From: Amycolatopsis deserti
GTDB lineage: Bacteria; Actinomycetota; Actinomycetes; Mycobacteriales; Pseudonocardiaceae
NCBI RefSeq assembly: GCF_014653945.1
Contig: NZ_BNAU01000001.1
Coordinates: 124,001-188,000, forward strand
DNA length: 64,000 nucleotides
Reading direction: 5' to 3'
Positions 41,342-50,098 of the stretch are shown here, one piece after another (the stretch's first letter is position 1; every line of letters begins with the position of its first letter). The notes under the pieces are model-generated. The model was not told the origin of the DNA, ran no database searches, and saw nothing but the letters and a program-made list of their open reading frames with translations. A program made the position numbers and the translations under genes.

Positions 41342-42736
41342 ATGACGTCTCGGCGGATGCGCTTGTTCGCCTTTGATTTCCAGGGGCCCGCCCACCTCTC
41401 GGCCGGGTTGTGGCGGCACCCGAACGACCAGGGCAGCCGGTACACCGACCTCCGCTACTGGACGGACTACGCGAAGCTGCTGGAAGAAGGCCGCTTCGAC
41501 GGGATCTTCTTCGCCGACAACGTCGGCTACCACGACGTGTACCAGGGTAGCGTCGCCGGCGCGCTGGCCGACGCGGCGCAGATCCCGGCCAACGACCCGT
41601 TCCTCGTGGTCTCCGCGATGGCCGGCGTCACCGAGCACATCGGCTTCGGCCTCACCGGCTCCACCTCCTACGAGCACCCCTACGCGCTGGCCCGCCGGTT
41701 CACCACCCTGGACCACCTCACCCGCGGCCGGGTCGGGTGGAACCTGGTGACCTCCTACTCCGACAGCGCCGCACGCAACCTCGGCACCGGGCAGCAGGTC
41801 CCGCACGACGAGCGCTACGACATGGCCGCCGAGTACCTCGAAGTCTGCTACAAGCTGTGGGAGGGTTCCTGGCAGGACGACGCGGTCGTGCGCGACCGGG
41901 CGAGCGGTGTGTACGCCGATCCCGCCCGGGTGCACGAGATCGCCCACTCCGGCAAGTACTTCACGGTCCCCGGTATCGCGCTGTGCGAACCCTCGCCCCA
42001 GCGCACCCCGGTGATCTTCCAGGCCGGCGGCTCGTCCAAGGGGCAGGCACTCGCCGCGGCGCACGCCGAAGCGGTCTTCGTCAATGCCGTGTCCATGCCC
42101 GCCCTCAAGCGGCAGGTCGACGCGATCCGCGGCCGCGCCGCCGAAACCGGCCGGGACCCGGGCGGTGTCAAGGTGCTGCAGATGCTCAACGTCGTGGTCG
42201 CGCCCACCGATGAAGCCGCGCACGCGAAGCACGAATCCTACCGTCGCCTGGTGAGCTACTCCGGCGCGATGGCGCGATACAGCGGCTGGACCGGGCTCGA
42301 CATGTCCCAGTTCGACCCGGACGTGCCGCTCGAGCACGTCAAGACCAACGCCGGCCAGACCATGGTGGACCTGTTCTCCAAGATGGACCCGGACAAGAAG
42401 TGGACGCCGCGGGACATCGCGGAGTTCCTCGGGATCGGCGGCACCGGTCCCACCGTCGTCGGATCGCCGTCGACGGTCGCCGATGAGCTCATCCGGTGGA
42501 TGGATGCGACCGGCATCGACGGGTTCAACCTCGCCCACGCGGTGAAGTACTCCGACATCGCCGATTTCATCGAGCTCGTGGTCCCCGAACTGCAGCGGCG
42601 CGGTGTGGTGTGGACCGACTACGAGGGCTCGACCCTCCGGGAGAAGCTCTATGGCCCCGGTACGGTCCGGCTCCGCGACGACCACCCCGGCCGTGCCTAC
42701 GCGCGCCGGCCGAGCGCCCTGGAGCTGAGCGTCTGA
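41342..42736 (+). CDS. LLM-class flavin-dependent monooxygenase (NtaA/SnaA-like)
   Basis: A 464-residue luciferase-like TIM-barrel monooxygenase of the NtaA/DszA/SnaA group. LFAFDFQGPAHLSAGLWRHP opens the barrel; other family blocks are GFGLTGSTSYEHPYALARRF, RVGWNLVTSYSDSAARN and PVIFQAGGSSKGQALAA. It uses FMNH2 from a separate reductase and O2 to attack N- or S-heterocycles, aminopolycarboxylates or similar. ATG 41342 has AGAAGGAG upstream. In an operon with ribBA and the hydratase; the flavin reductase is across the promoter. Confidence 0.9.
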   Translation: MTSRRMRLFAFDFQGPAHLSAGLWRHPNDQGSRYTDLRYWTDYAKLLEEGRFDGIFFADNVGYHDVYQGSVAGALADAAQIPANDPFLVVSAMAGVTEHIGFGLTGSTSYEHPYALARRFTTLDHLTRGRVGWNLVTSYSDSAARNLGTGQQVPHDERYDMAAEYLEVCYKLWEGSWQDDAVVRDRASGVYADPARVHEIAHSGKYFTVPGIALCEPSPQRTPVIFQAGGSSKGQALAAAHAEAVFVNAVSMPALKRQVDAIRGRAAETGRDPGGVKVLQMLNVVVAPTDEAAHAKHESYRRLVSYSGAMARYSGWTGLDMSQFDPDVPLEHVKTNAGQTMVDLFSKMDPDKKWTPRDIAEFLGIGGTGPTVVGSPSTVADELIRWMDATGIDGFNLAHAVKYSDIADFIELVVPELQRRGVVWTDYEGSTLREKLYGPGTVRLRDDHPGRAYARRPSALELSV

Positions 42737-43524
42737 TGACGGGCCGCGAACTCCGCGAGATCGCCACCGCGCTGCGCGCCGCGCGACTGCACCGCGAGCC
42801 GATTCCCGCACCGACGAAGACTTGGCCCGGTCTGGACGCGGACGAGGGCTTCGAGGTCCAGCGGATCAATGTCGAGGCAGCCGTCGCAGAGGGCGATCGC
42901 GTCGTCGGGTACAAGCTCGGCAACATCGCGAAGGCCATGCAGGACGCGTTCGGCCTCGACCAGCCCGACTACGGGTACCTGCTGGCGTCCACGTTCGCCT
43001 ACGAAGGCACCACTGTGGACCGTGGGCGGTTCATCGCCCCGTTCGTCGAGCTGGAGCCGGCCTTCGTGCTGCGTGGCCACCTCGGCGGCCCGAACACGAC
43101 GGTGGCCGACGTCATCCGCGCCGTCGACTACGTGGTGCCCGCGATCGAGATCATCGACTCCCGCGTCGAGAACTGGGCGATCGACCTGCCGGACACCCTG
43201 GCGGACAACGGATCCACCGGGGCCGTCATCCTGGGTGGCACCCCCCGGCGCCTCGCCGAGCTCACGCTGCGGGACACGCCGGGTGCCCTGCACTTCGACG
43301 GACGCCCGGTGATGTCCGGCAACACCGGGAACATCCTGGGCAATCCGCTGTCGGCCACCGCATGGCTGTGCAACCGGCTCGCCGCCTACGACATCGAGTT
43401 CGCCCCGGGGCAGGTCATCCTGCCCGGCAGCTGCCTGGAGGCTGTGCCGATGCGCGAAGCCGGCCACTGGTCGGGCACCTTCCAGGGGCTCGGCACGGTC
43501 GAATTCGACGTGCGCACCGCCTGA
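42736..43524 (+). CDS. 2-oxopent-4-enoate hydratase / 4-oxalocrotonate decarboxylase family
   Basis: A 262-residue MhpD/DmpH-type enzyme: GYKLGNIAKAMQDAFGLDQP, FVELEPAFVLRG (metal Glu), AIEIIDSRVENWAID, and the end LPGSCLEAVPMREAGHWSG. It hydrates or decarboxylates short 2-oxo-enoic acids from ring cleavage. ATG overlaps the preceding stop (TGATG), so it is coupled to the LLM monooxygenase. Its presence suggests that the pathway opens a ring to a 2-oxo-enoate. Confidence 0.87.
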   Translation: MTGRELREIATALRAARLHREPIPAPTKTWPGLDADEGFEVQRINVEAAVAEGDRVVGYKLGNIAKAMQDAFGLDQPDYGYLLASTFAYEGTTVDRGRFIAPFVELEPAFVLRGHLGGPNTTVADVIRAVDYVVPAIEIIDSRVENWAIDLPDTLADNGSTGAVILGGTPRRLAELTLRDTPGALHFDGRPVMSGNTGNILGNPLSATAWLCNRLAAYDIEFAPGQVILPGSCLEAVPMREAGHWSGTFQGLGTVEFDVRTA

Positions 43525-43544
43525 ACCACCCCGTCCCCGTCGGT

Positions 43545-43573
43545 GGTGCCCGGCAGGCCGACTGCCGGGCACC
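43545..43573. terminator. strong hairpin between hydratase and MFS genes
   Basis: Perfect 12-bp arms GGTGCCCGGCAG and CTGCCGGGCACC with a 5-nt loop, directly after the hydratase stop. It should end the ribBA unit, leaving the MFS gene to its own promoter. Confidence 0.7.
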
Positions 43574-43581
43574 CGAAATTC

Positions 43582-43602
43582 GAACGGTGTTCAACGATGA
43601 AC
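43582..43602. promoter_or_regulatory. GAAC-N3-GTTC-N6-GAAC site
   Basis: Alternating GAAC/GTTC half sites just downstream of the hairpin and about 150 bp before the MFS start. The same half sites occur in the divergent region at 39920-40067. The rest of the gap to 43754 contains no gene. Confidence 0.45.
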
Positions 43603-43754
43603 AGATCGTACGAACCGCAAGTCACTCCTGTCGCCGCCGCCGAGATGGGGTCCTGGGGGCCTGCCCGCCCCCTCGGCCCGCGGCATCGGTGGAGACCCGC
43701 TTCCGCTTTCCACCGTGCCCGGACGAACCGCACCCACCAGGAAGGACTGAAGCG

Positions 43755-45098
43755 GTGACCACCACCAGCGATCCCGGCGCCGTCGGCGAGAACGCGCGCA
43801 TCCGGATGGACAAACGCCGGTTCCTCACCAAACTCACGGTCGCATCCGTCGGCGGCATGTTCATCGACGGCTACATCCTCGGCATCATCGGCAACGCCAT
43901 CGGCGCGGTCAACGACGAGCTCGGGATGTCGTTGTTCATGGAGGGCCTGACCGGGGCGGCCGCCCTGATCGGCATCTTCTTCGGCGGGCCGCTCGGCGGG
44001 TGGCTCGCCGACAAGCTCGGGCGCAAGCCGCTGTTCACCATCGACCTGGGCTTGTTCATCGTCGGCTCGGTGCTCCAGTTCTTCGTCGACTCGGCGTGGC
44101 ACCTGTTCTTCGTGAGGTTGCTGATGGGCGTCGCGATCGGCGCCGAGTATTCCGTCGGCTGGCCCCTGCTCGCCGAGTTCGCCCCGGCGCGGCTGCGCGG
44201 ACGGCTGATGTCGCTGTCGGAGGTGTTCTGGTACCTCGGGTTCATGCTCGCCTCGGCCGTTGCCTACGTCCTGGTCGCGGTGGCCGACGTGGACTGGCGG
44301 ATCGTGCTCGGCACGAGCACGGTGCCGGCCGTGGTCCTGTTCGTGATCCGCTTCGGCCTCCCCGAATCGCCGCGCTGGCTGATGAACAAGGGCCGCACAG
44401 CGGAAGCTCGCCGGGTCGCGCACGCCTACCTGGAGGAGCCGGAGGACGCGCTCGACCCGGGCGGTGTAGGCGTCCGCAAGGGCACGTTCGGCATGTTGTT
44501 CTCCCGCGACTACTGGCGTGCGACGACGTTCACGTCGGTGTTCTGGTTCTGCGCCGTCACGCCGTACTTCGCGATCGCCACCTTCGCCGCCAGCGTGCTC
44601 GCCGACTACGGCCTTGGCGACGGGCTCGTGGGCGCTCTCGGCATCAATGGGCTGGCGCTCGCCGGTGTCGTGATTTCCCTGCTGCTGATCGACCGCATCG
44701 GCCGCCGCAAGCTCACCATCCCCCAGCAGTGGGTGTCCGCCGCGGTTCTCGTGGTGATCGGGCTGTGGCCGGGCGCGCCGTCGTCGGTGGTGCTGATCTG
44801 CTTCCTGGTCTTCGCCTTCGCCAACGCCATGTGCACCGCTTTGACCGGGGTCTACCCGGGCGAAATCTTCCCGACGGAGATCCGCGGTCTCGGCACCGGG
44901 TTCGCCACCGCGATCAGCCGGATCGGCGCCGGCATCGGCACCTTCCTCCTGCCCTGGTCGATGCACGCCCTCGGCGGAGGGACGACGATGCTCATCGCCG
45001 CCGCGGTCTGCGTGGCCGGCGCGCTCGTCTCGCAGGTCCTCGCGCCGGAGACGATGGGCCGCACCCTGAGTGAGACCTCGGCCCCGCACCGCGCCTGA
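43755..45098 (+). CDS. MFS transporter (sugar-porter/aromatic acid type)
   Basis: A 447-residue 12-helix MFS carrier: GGWLADKLGRKPLFTIDLGL in loop 2-3, GVAIGAEYSVGWPLLAEFAP in helix 4-5, FGLPESPRWLMNKGRTAEA before the central loop, and GEIFPTEIRGLGTGFATAIS. The motif set is that of the sugar-porter superfamily. GTG 43755 with AGGAAGG upstream. Expected to import the substrate of the flavin-linked pathway; followed by the IclR gene. Confidence 0.87.
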   Translation: MTTTSDPGAVGENARIRMDKRRFLTKLTVASVGGMFIDGYILGIIGNAIGAVNDELGMSLFMEGLTGAAALIGIFFGGPLGGWLADKLGRKPLFTIDLGLFIVGSVLQFFVDSAWHLFFVRLLMGVAIGAEYSVGWPLLAEFAPARLRGRLMSLSEVFWYLGFMLASAVAYVLVAVADVDWRIVLGTSTVPAVVLFVIRFGLPESPRWLMNKGRTAEARRVAHAYLEEPEDALDPGGVGVRKGTFGMLFSRDYWRATTFTSVFWFCAVTPYFAIATFAASVLADYGLGDGLVGALGINGLALAGVVISLLLIDRIGRRKLTIPQQWVSAAVLVVIGLWPGAPSSVVLICFLVFAFANAMCTALTGVYPGEIFPTEIRGLGTGFATAISRIGAGIGTFLLPWSMHALGGGTTMLIAAAVCVAGALVSQVLAPETMGRTLSETSAPHRA

Positions 45099-45177
45099 CC
45101 CTGACCGTCCCCTCCTCGCCCGCGTTCGTATGATGAACACCGCAGTGGCATCGTGGACGTGGGGCGAGGAGGGGACG

Positions 45178-45972
45178 ATGGCCGAGGGCTCCGAGCCGGC
45201 GGAGCTGGCGAACAAGTCCGTCACCAAGGCGGTGCGCCTGCTGCGGGAGCTCGCCGCGCAGCCGCGGACCGGCGCCACCGTCACCACCCTGGCCAAGGCC
45301 GCCCGCCTGAGCAGGCCCACCGCCTTCCGGCTCCTCCTCACCCTGGAGCAGGAGGGGTTCGTCGACCGGATCGACAACAACTACGTCCTCGGCTGGGAAC
45401 TGGCCCGCCTCGGCCGCCGTGCCGATCCCCACGCGGGCCTCGTCGCACGGGCCCAGCCGCTGTTGCAGGACCTGGCCGACAAGTTCAACGAATCGGTCAC
45501 CCTGTCCGTGCCGAATGCCGAGGGTGGACTCGACCTGGTGGCCGAGGCCGCCGGGTCCCACGTGCTGGGCGTCCTCGGCCGCAACATGATCGGACAACGC
45601 TACCCGCTGCACGCCAGTTCCACCGGCAAGGTTCTGCTGGCCGAACAGCCGGCCGAGCGACTGCCCGCGCTGCTGCCGGAGAAGCTCGAGGCCTACACCC
45701 CGCACACCATCACCGACCACGCCGCCCTGTTGCGCGAGCTGGAACAGGTCCGGGAACAGGGCTTCGCCATCATCGACAACGAGCTCGAACCCGAGTTGCT
45801 GTCGGTGTCCCGCCCGATCCGCGACGCCGCCGGGACGCTGGTGGCCATCCTCACGCTCAACGGCCCCCGGAACCGGTTCGGCCGGGACAAGATCCCCGAG
45901 GCGCTGCACCAGATGCAGGGCACCGTCGACCACTTGGTCGAGGTCTTCTGGCGGGACGCGGCCACCGAGTGA
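45178..45972 (+). CDS. IclR-family regulator
   Basis: A 264-residue IclR protein: winged helix at residues 10-75 (SVTKAVRLLRELAAQP, LAKAARLSRPTAFRLLLTLE) and an effector domain with the usual LHASSTGKVLLA and LSVSRPIRDAAGTLVAILT. ATG 45178 follows GAGGAGGGG. Last gene of the cassette; it probably controls the MFS gene and the divergent amine oxidase/ribBA promoters. Confidence 0.88.
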   Translation: MAEGSEPAELANKSVTKAVRLLRELAAQPRTGATVTTLAKAARLSRPTAFRLLLTLEQEGFVDRIDNNYVLGWELARLGRRADPHAGLVARAQPLLQDLADKFNESVTLSVPNAEGGLDLVAEAAGSHVLGVLGRNMIGQRYPLHASSTGKVLLAEQPAERLPALLPEKLEAYTPHTITDHAALLRELEQVREQGFAIIDNELEPELLSVSRPIRDAAGTLVAILTLNGPRNRFGRDKIPEALHQMQGTVDHLVEVFWRDAATE

Positions 45973-46002
45973 GCCACGGCCGGCACCGGGTGCCGACCCG
46001 TC

Positions 46003-47055
46003 CTATTCGGACAACGGAAGCGCCGGCTTGAGATTCCGCGGGGACTCAAGGTATCCGATGGTCTCGTTCGTGCTCACCACGTCTGCGTCCTTCAGGTCGA
46101 TGTCGAAAAGGTATCTCGCTCCGTTGCGCGCAGCACTCGAACGGCATGACGACGTGGAAGTGGCACTGGAACGCGTCGGACGGGCGTCAGTGGAGCACCT
46201 CGGCGAGGGTCTGGATGCCGGTTCGCGGAGCCGTCCCACGAGGTGCAATCCCGCGGTCGAGGCGGACAGCCAGAGGAGGCCGCCAACGACGGCCTGGTCG
46301 ATCACGGGAGCGTGCATGCCCGACGACAGATGCGCGGCGACGAACCCGTCCACCAGGTCGGGTGGGGCGATGAGGTAGCCGTGCAAGGCGGCGTTCCAGA
46401 GACATCAGCGATCCGAGCGGGAACTGTTGGGACGGAGTGACCACCGCGAGCCGGGCGGCCGCTCGCGCGCGACACCGGCGGCGACGTCGAGTCCATCGGG
46501 GTCTACCGGTACCGGAATGATGCCGGATCGCCGGGATCAAGAAGGATTTTCGCGCAGAACTCGAGGGCTTGTTGTGATCCGCTGGTGATGATCACCTGGT
46601 CGGCGGTGCAATGGATGCCACGGGCGGCGCTGATGTAGCTCGCGATGGCCTCGCGCAGCGGCCGGTAGCCGGTGGGGTTGCCGTAGGGCACAAGCTGGGC
46701 GGCGGATCTCCGCACACGGGCGGCGCGCAGTCTGGCCCAGGTGGTGAAGGGAAACGCGTCGAGCGCTGGCAGTCCAATGAGGAATGACGTAAGTCCCGGT
46801 ACCCGCGCGACCATCGAGGGCAACGGAGTCCTTCCTGTCGACGTGGTCATCCCGCGTTCGGGCAGGACGCGGGCCACGTAGGTGCCCGATCCTCGCCGGC
46901 CGACGATGTACCCCTCGTCCCGAAGTTGTTCGTATGCCGTGAGAACCGTGGTGCGGGAAAACCGTTTCTCGGATACGAGCGACCGGGTCGGTGGCGGCAG
47001 TTGTTCGTACAGCCATCGATATGCGGGAGTCGTGTTACGTTCAGGGTTCACGTGG
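46003..47055 (-). pseudogene. broken MocR-type regulator (GntR head + aminotransferase domain)
   Basis: Minus-strand pieces in several frames follow a MocR protein. YRWLYEQL then FSRTTVLTAYEQLRDEGYIV and RRGSGTYVAR (winged helix with a deletion) come first. Then YGNPTGYRPLREAIASYISA and VIITSGSQQALEFCAKILLDPGD. In another frame VTPSQQFPLGSLMSLERRLA, and in a third GYLIAPPDLVDGFVAAHLSS and MHAPVIDQAVVGG with AGLHLVGRL. The middle of the aminotransferase domain with the PLP Lys is gone. An unrelated scrap, RYLFDIDLKDADVVSTNETI, ends the region at 46003. Not functional. Confidence 0.7.
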
Positions 47056-47242
47056 TTTCCTTGCCCGGTTCCGGATTGCGTCTGCGCGACGCTGCCGGGC
47101 ACTCGCTCGTGTCAGGGTCACCGCGAACCGGTACGCGGGTGCGCTGTTCGCTGGCGCGGAGGTCGATCGTGTGGCGCGGCCAGGTGAACACGGCGAGGTC
47201 CGCTTCCGTCCGGCGCCCGGACTGCGGGGGCCGGTTGAGGCC

Positions 47243-47273
47243 GGGGGTGTGTCCAGAAGTTGGACACACCCCC
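47243..47273. promoter_or_regulatory. activator palindrome TGTCCA-N5-TGGACA (copy 1)
   Basis: Perfect 13-bp arms (GGGGGTGTGTCCA and its complement) around GAAGT, about 56 bp upstream of the NDMA-alcohol dehydrogenase start. A related copy lies at 50085-50101 before the aldehyde dehydrogenase. Likely binding site of the Fis-type activator encoded between them. It could also fold as a hairpin. The 47056-47242 stretch upstream holds no gene. Confidence 0.65.
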
Positions 47274-47328
47274 CGCGTCCCGCCGGGACAGGATTGGCGC
47301 ACGTTGCCAAGTTGCGAGGAGTGTGTCA

Positions 47329-48438
47329 ATGGAGACGACAGCGGCGATCCTGTGGGAGCGGGGCGGCCCGTGGAGTGTCGAGCGGATCGAACTCGACCCG
47401 CCGAAGGCCGGTGAGGTGCTGGTCGAGCTGGGCGGCAGTGGGCTCTGCCATTCCGACGAGCACGTGCTCACCGGCGACCTGCCCTGGCCGCTGCCGATGA
47501 TCGGTGGCCACGAAGGCGCGGGCACCGTCGTCGAGACGGGGCCCGGCGTGGACTGGCTCAGTCCGGGGGATCGGATCATCTTCGGGTTCATCCCCGCGTG
47601 CGGCCGCTGCTCCGCGTGCTCGGCCGGCATGCAGAACCTGTGCGAGCTGGGCGCCTACCTCGGCGACGGCACCCAGATCTCCGACCACACGGCGCGACAC
47701 CACGCGCGGGGCAAGGACCTCGGGCTGATGTGCCTGCTCGGCACGTTCGCGGAGCACACCGTGGTCAGCGAGGCCAACTGCATCAAGATCGACGATGACA
47801 TCCCGCTTGACCGGGCCTGCCTGCTCGGTTGCGGTGTGGTCACCGGGTGGGGTTCGGCGGTCAACGCCGGCGGCGTTCGGGCTGGTGACACCGTTGTCGT
47901 GGTCGGCGTCGGCGGTATCGGGATCAACGCCGTGCAGGGTGCGGCGCTGGCCGGTGCGGAGTATCTGATCGCGGTCGACCCGGCGGAGTTCAAGCGTGGC
48001 AAGGCGGTCGAGTTCGGCGCGACCCATGCCGTCGCGAGCAGCGACGAGGCCCTGGAGCTGGTCAAGGAGCTGACCAGGGGTCGCGGTGCGAACGTCGTGG
48101 TGAACACGATGGGCGTCGGCACGGGTGAGCAGGTCGGCGCGAGCCTCGCGATGACGGCCAAGCGCGGCACCGTCGTGGTGACCAACCTGCACGAGGCCAC
48201 GGAGACGAGTGTCGCCATGAGCGCGCTGGATCTGGTGCTGATGGAGAAGCGCGTGGTCGGATCTTTGTTCGGCACCGCGAACCCGCGGCTGGACATTCCG
48301 CGTCTGCTCGATCTGTACCGGCACGGCAAGCTCAAGCTCGACGAACTCGCCACCCGCACCTACAAACTCGACGACATCAACGTCGGCTACGACGACATGC
48401 GGTCCGGACGTAACCTTCGCGGTGTCATCTCGTTCTAG
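47329..48438 (+). CDS. NDMA-dependent (nicotinoprotein) alcohol dehydrogenase
   Basis: A 369-residue zinc alcohol dehydrogenase of the NDMA-dependent, mycofactocin-associated type. METTAAILWERGGPWSVERI opens it; catalytic zinc ligands are in GLCHSDEHVLTG and IGGHEGAG; structural cysteines in ACGRCSACSAGMQNLC; a nucleotide site VVGVGGIGINAV; and a C-terminus with LDDINVGYDDMRSGRNLRG. These enzymes keep NAD bound and need an external acceptor, thought to be mycofactocin. It oxidises an alcohol to an aldehyde for the ALDH at 50136. ATG has GCGAGGAG upstream. Confidence 0.9.
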   Translation: METTAAILWERGGPWSVERIELDPPKAGEVLVELGGSGLCHSDEHVLTGDLPWPLPMIGGHEGAGTVVETGPGVDWLSPGDRIIFGFIPACGRCSACSAGMQNLCELGAYLGDGTQISDHTARHHARGKDLGLMCLLGTFAEHTVVSEANCIKIDDDIPLDRACLLGCGVVTGWGSAVNAGGVRAGDTVVVVGVGGIGINAVQGAALAGAEYLIAVDPAEFKRGKAVEFGATHAVASSDEALELVKELTRGRGANVVVNTMGVGTGEQVGASLAMTAKRGTVVVTNLHEATETSVAMSALDLVLMEKRVVGSLFGTANPRLDIPRLLDLYRHGKLKLDELATRTYKLDDINVGYDDMRSGRNLRGVISF

Positions 48439-48502
48439 CTACACAAGTTTTCATTTCGACTTAATTTCTGTAGAGTGTCTGCCCGGACGAGGAGGTCCGC
48501 CT

Positions 48503-50098
48503 TTGGGAAAGTTGGAGATGCCCCCGCGGCCGGTCATCGCGCTCTCGTGGAAGCGTGCCACGCTCAGCGGCCTTGAACCCGGTTCGCCGGTCGACAACTT
48601 CAGCGTCGAAGAAGTCGACCGGCGCAGCCGGCTGGCCGTCGCCGCGGGCCCTGTCCTGGACGAGATGGCACGCCAGCTGGAGGGCACTGGTTTCTCCGTC
48701 GTTCTCGCCGATCGCTGCGCCCGGATCGTCGATCTACGCTTCGGAACCCCGGCCCTGCGCCCCCGTATGGAGAAGGTGGGCGCGGTGGCAGGGCGGGTGT
48801 TCTCTGAGTCGACCACAGGCACGAACTCGATCGCCACGACGCACGAGGTGCGCGCCGGAGTGGCCGTCCACGGTGAGGAGCACTTCATCGAGTCGCTGAA
48901 GAAGTTCAGCTGCTACGGTCACCCGATCATCGACTCGGTGACACGACGGCTCGCGGGCGTCCTCGACATCACCTGCCTGGCGGAGCACGAGAACCCGCTG
49001 CTGGCGCCGTTCCTGGTGCGCGCCGCCAAGGACATCGAGCAACGGCTGCTGGCGGGCGCGCGTGAGGCCGAGCAGCGGATGCTCGCGGGATACCAGGCCG
49101 CGGTGCTGCGCGACCGATCCCGGCCGGTCGTCGCACTGAGCGAGGATCTGGTGCTGGCCAACGCGGCCGCCACCGAGTTGCTGGACGCGGCCGATCACGC
49201 CGTGCTGCGCGGGCTCGCTGTCGACCCACCCGCGCACGCCCGACGTCTGCAGCTGAGCGGCGGCGCGGAGATGCTTGTGTCGGTGGAGCGGGTCGCCGAT
49301 GGGGCCGTCTTCACCTTCCAACCTGTCGAACCGAGGGTCGGCGTGCCCGGGTGCCGCCGGACGAACGCGCCCGTGCTCGTGCACGGTGAACCGGGCTCGG
49401 GACTGACCAGGACGGCCCTTTCCCTCGTCGACGAGGCGAGCGTGTTCGACGCCAGCGAAGTGTCCGGAGTGGGTGCGGAGGCCTGGTTGGGCTCCGTGAG
49501 CCGTGCGCTGGCCTCGGCCCGTGCGGTGGTGATCGAGGCCGTGCACCTGCTGCCAGCCGCGATGGCCCGCCGCGTGGCACTCGCGATCCCGTCTGCGCGG
49601 GCGCGTATCGTCTTGACCAGCGCACCGGCCAGCGACCTCCATGCCGAGCACGCCAGTCTGGTCGCCCACTGCTCGGAGAGGATCGCCCTTGCGCCGTTGC
49701 GCCAGCGCCGCGACGACATCCCCATGCTGGTCCGGTCGATGATGACCGAACTCGGTGCGGCACGGGAGCTGCGTTTCACGCCCGCCGCGCTGGAAGCTCT
49801 TGCCACGCACTCGTGGCCAGGGAACCTACGCGAGCTGAATGCCGTGGTTCGGCAGGTGGTCCAGGTCCGTGAGGTCGGCGACGTCAGTGTGCACGACCTG
49901 CCCCAGGCGTACCGCGGGCGCGCGCGGACGCGCGTGCTCACCCCGATCGAACAAGCCGAACGCGAGGCCATCGTTGAGGCATTGCGCGTGACCGGTGGCA
50001 ACAAGAAGGACGCTGCCCAACGGCTCGGGATCAGCCGCACGACCCTGTACAACTCGATCCGAGTCTTCGGGATCGTCACGCCCGTGTCCAGAACTTGA
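48503..50098 (+). CDS. GAF/AAA-like/Fis activator with degenerate ATPase domain
   Basis: A 531-residue protein built like AcoR/MimR-type enhancer-binding regulators. The GAF-like sensor spans about residues 40-190 (STTGTNSIATTHEVRAGVAV and CYGHPIIDSVTRRLAGVLDI). The central domain is at about 300-470 and the C-terminal Fis helix-turn-helix reads GGNKKDAAQRLGISRTTLYN. In the AAA+ part the P-loop reads GEPGSGLTRT (Lys lost), GAFTGA and its surrounding loop are absent, and the Walker B region is VVIEAVHLLP instead of an LDE type, yet the ending SWPGNLRELNAVV is kept. It should therefore not drive sigma-54 polymerase. TTG 48503 follows GAGGAGG. It lies between the alcohol and aldehyde dehydrogenase genes, each preceded by the same palindrome. 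Confidence 0.85.
   Translation: MGKLEMPPRPVIALSWKRATLSGLEPGSPVDNFSVEEVDRRSRLAVAAGPVLDEMARQLEGTGFSVVLADRCARIVDLRFGTPALRPRMEKVGAVAGRVFSESTTGTNSIATTHEVRAGVAVHGEEHFIESLKKFSCYGHPIIDSVTRRLAGVLDITCLAEHENPLLAPFLVRAAKDIEQRLLAGAREAEQRMLAGYQAAVLRDRSRPVVALSEDLVLANAAATELLDAADHAVLRGLAVDPPAHARRLQLSGGAEMLVSVERVADGAVFTFQPVEPRVGVPGCRRTNAPVLVHGEPGSGLTRTALSLVDEASVFDASEVSGVGAEAWLGSVSRALASARAVVIEAVHLLPAAMARRVALAIPSARARIVLTSAPASDLHAEHASLVAHCSERIALAPLRQRRDDIPMLVRSMMTELGAARELRFTPAALEALATHSWPGNLRELNAVVRQVVQVREVGDVSVHDLPQAYRGRARTRVLTPIEQAEREAIVEALRVTGGNKKDAAQRLGISRTTLYNSIRVFGIVTPVSRT

Noticed and set aside
43386-45380. A 664-codon open frame on the minus strand
   Set aside because: It runs antisense through the MFS gene and parts of its neighbours, has biased Arg/Gly/Asp/Glu composition and no domain pattern; the plus-strand genes have clear motifs and ribosome sites.
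45973-46002. Terminator CGGCACC/GGTGCCG after the IclR gene
   Set aside because: The arms are separated by one base, too short a loop for a real hairpin.
47243-47328. Sigma-54 promoter before the alcohol dehydrogenase
   Set aside because: I saw no GG-N10-GC type -24/-12 element at a suitable place and the activator lacks GAFTGA.
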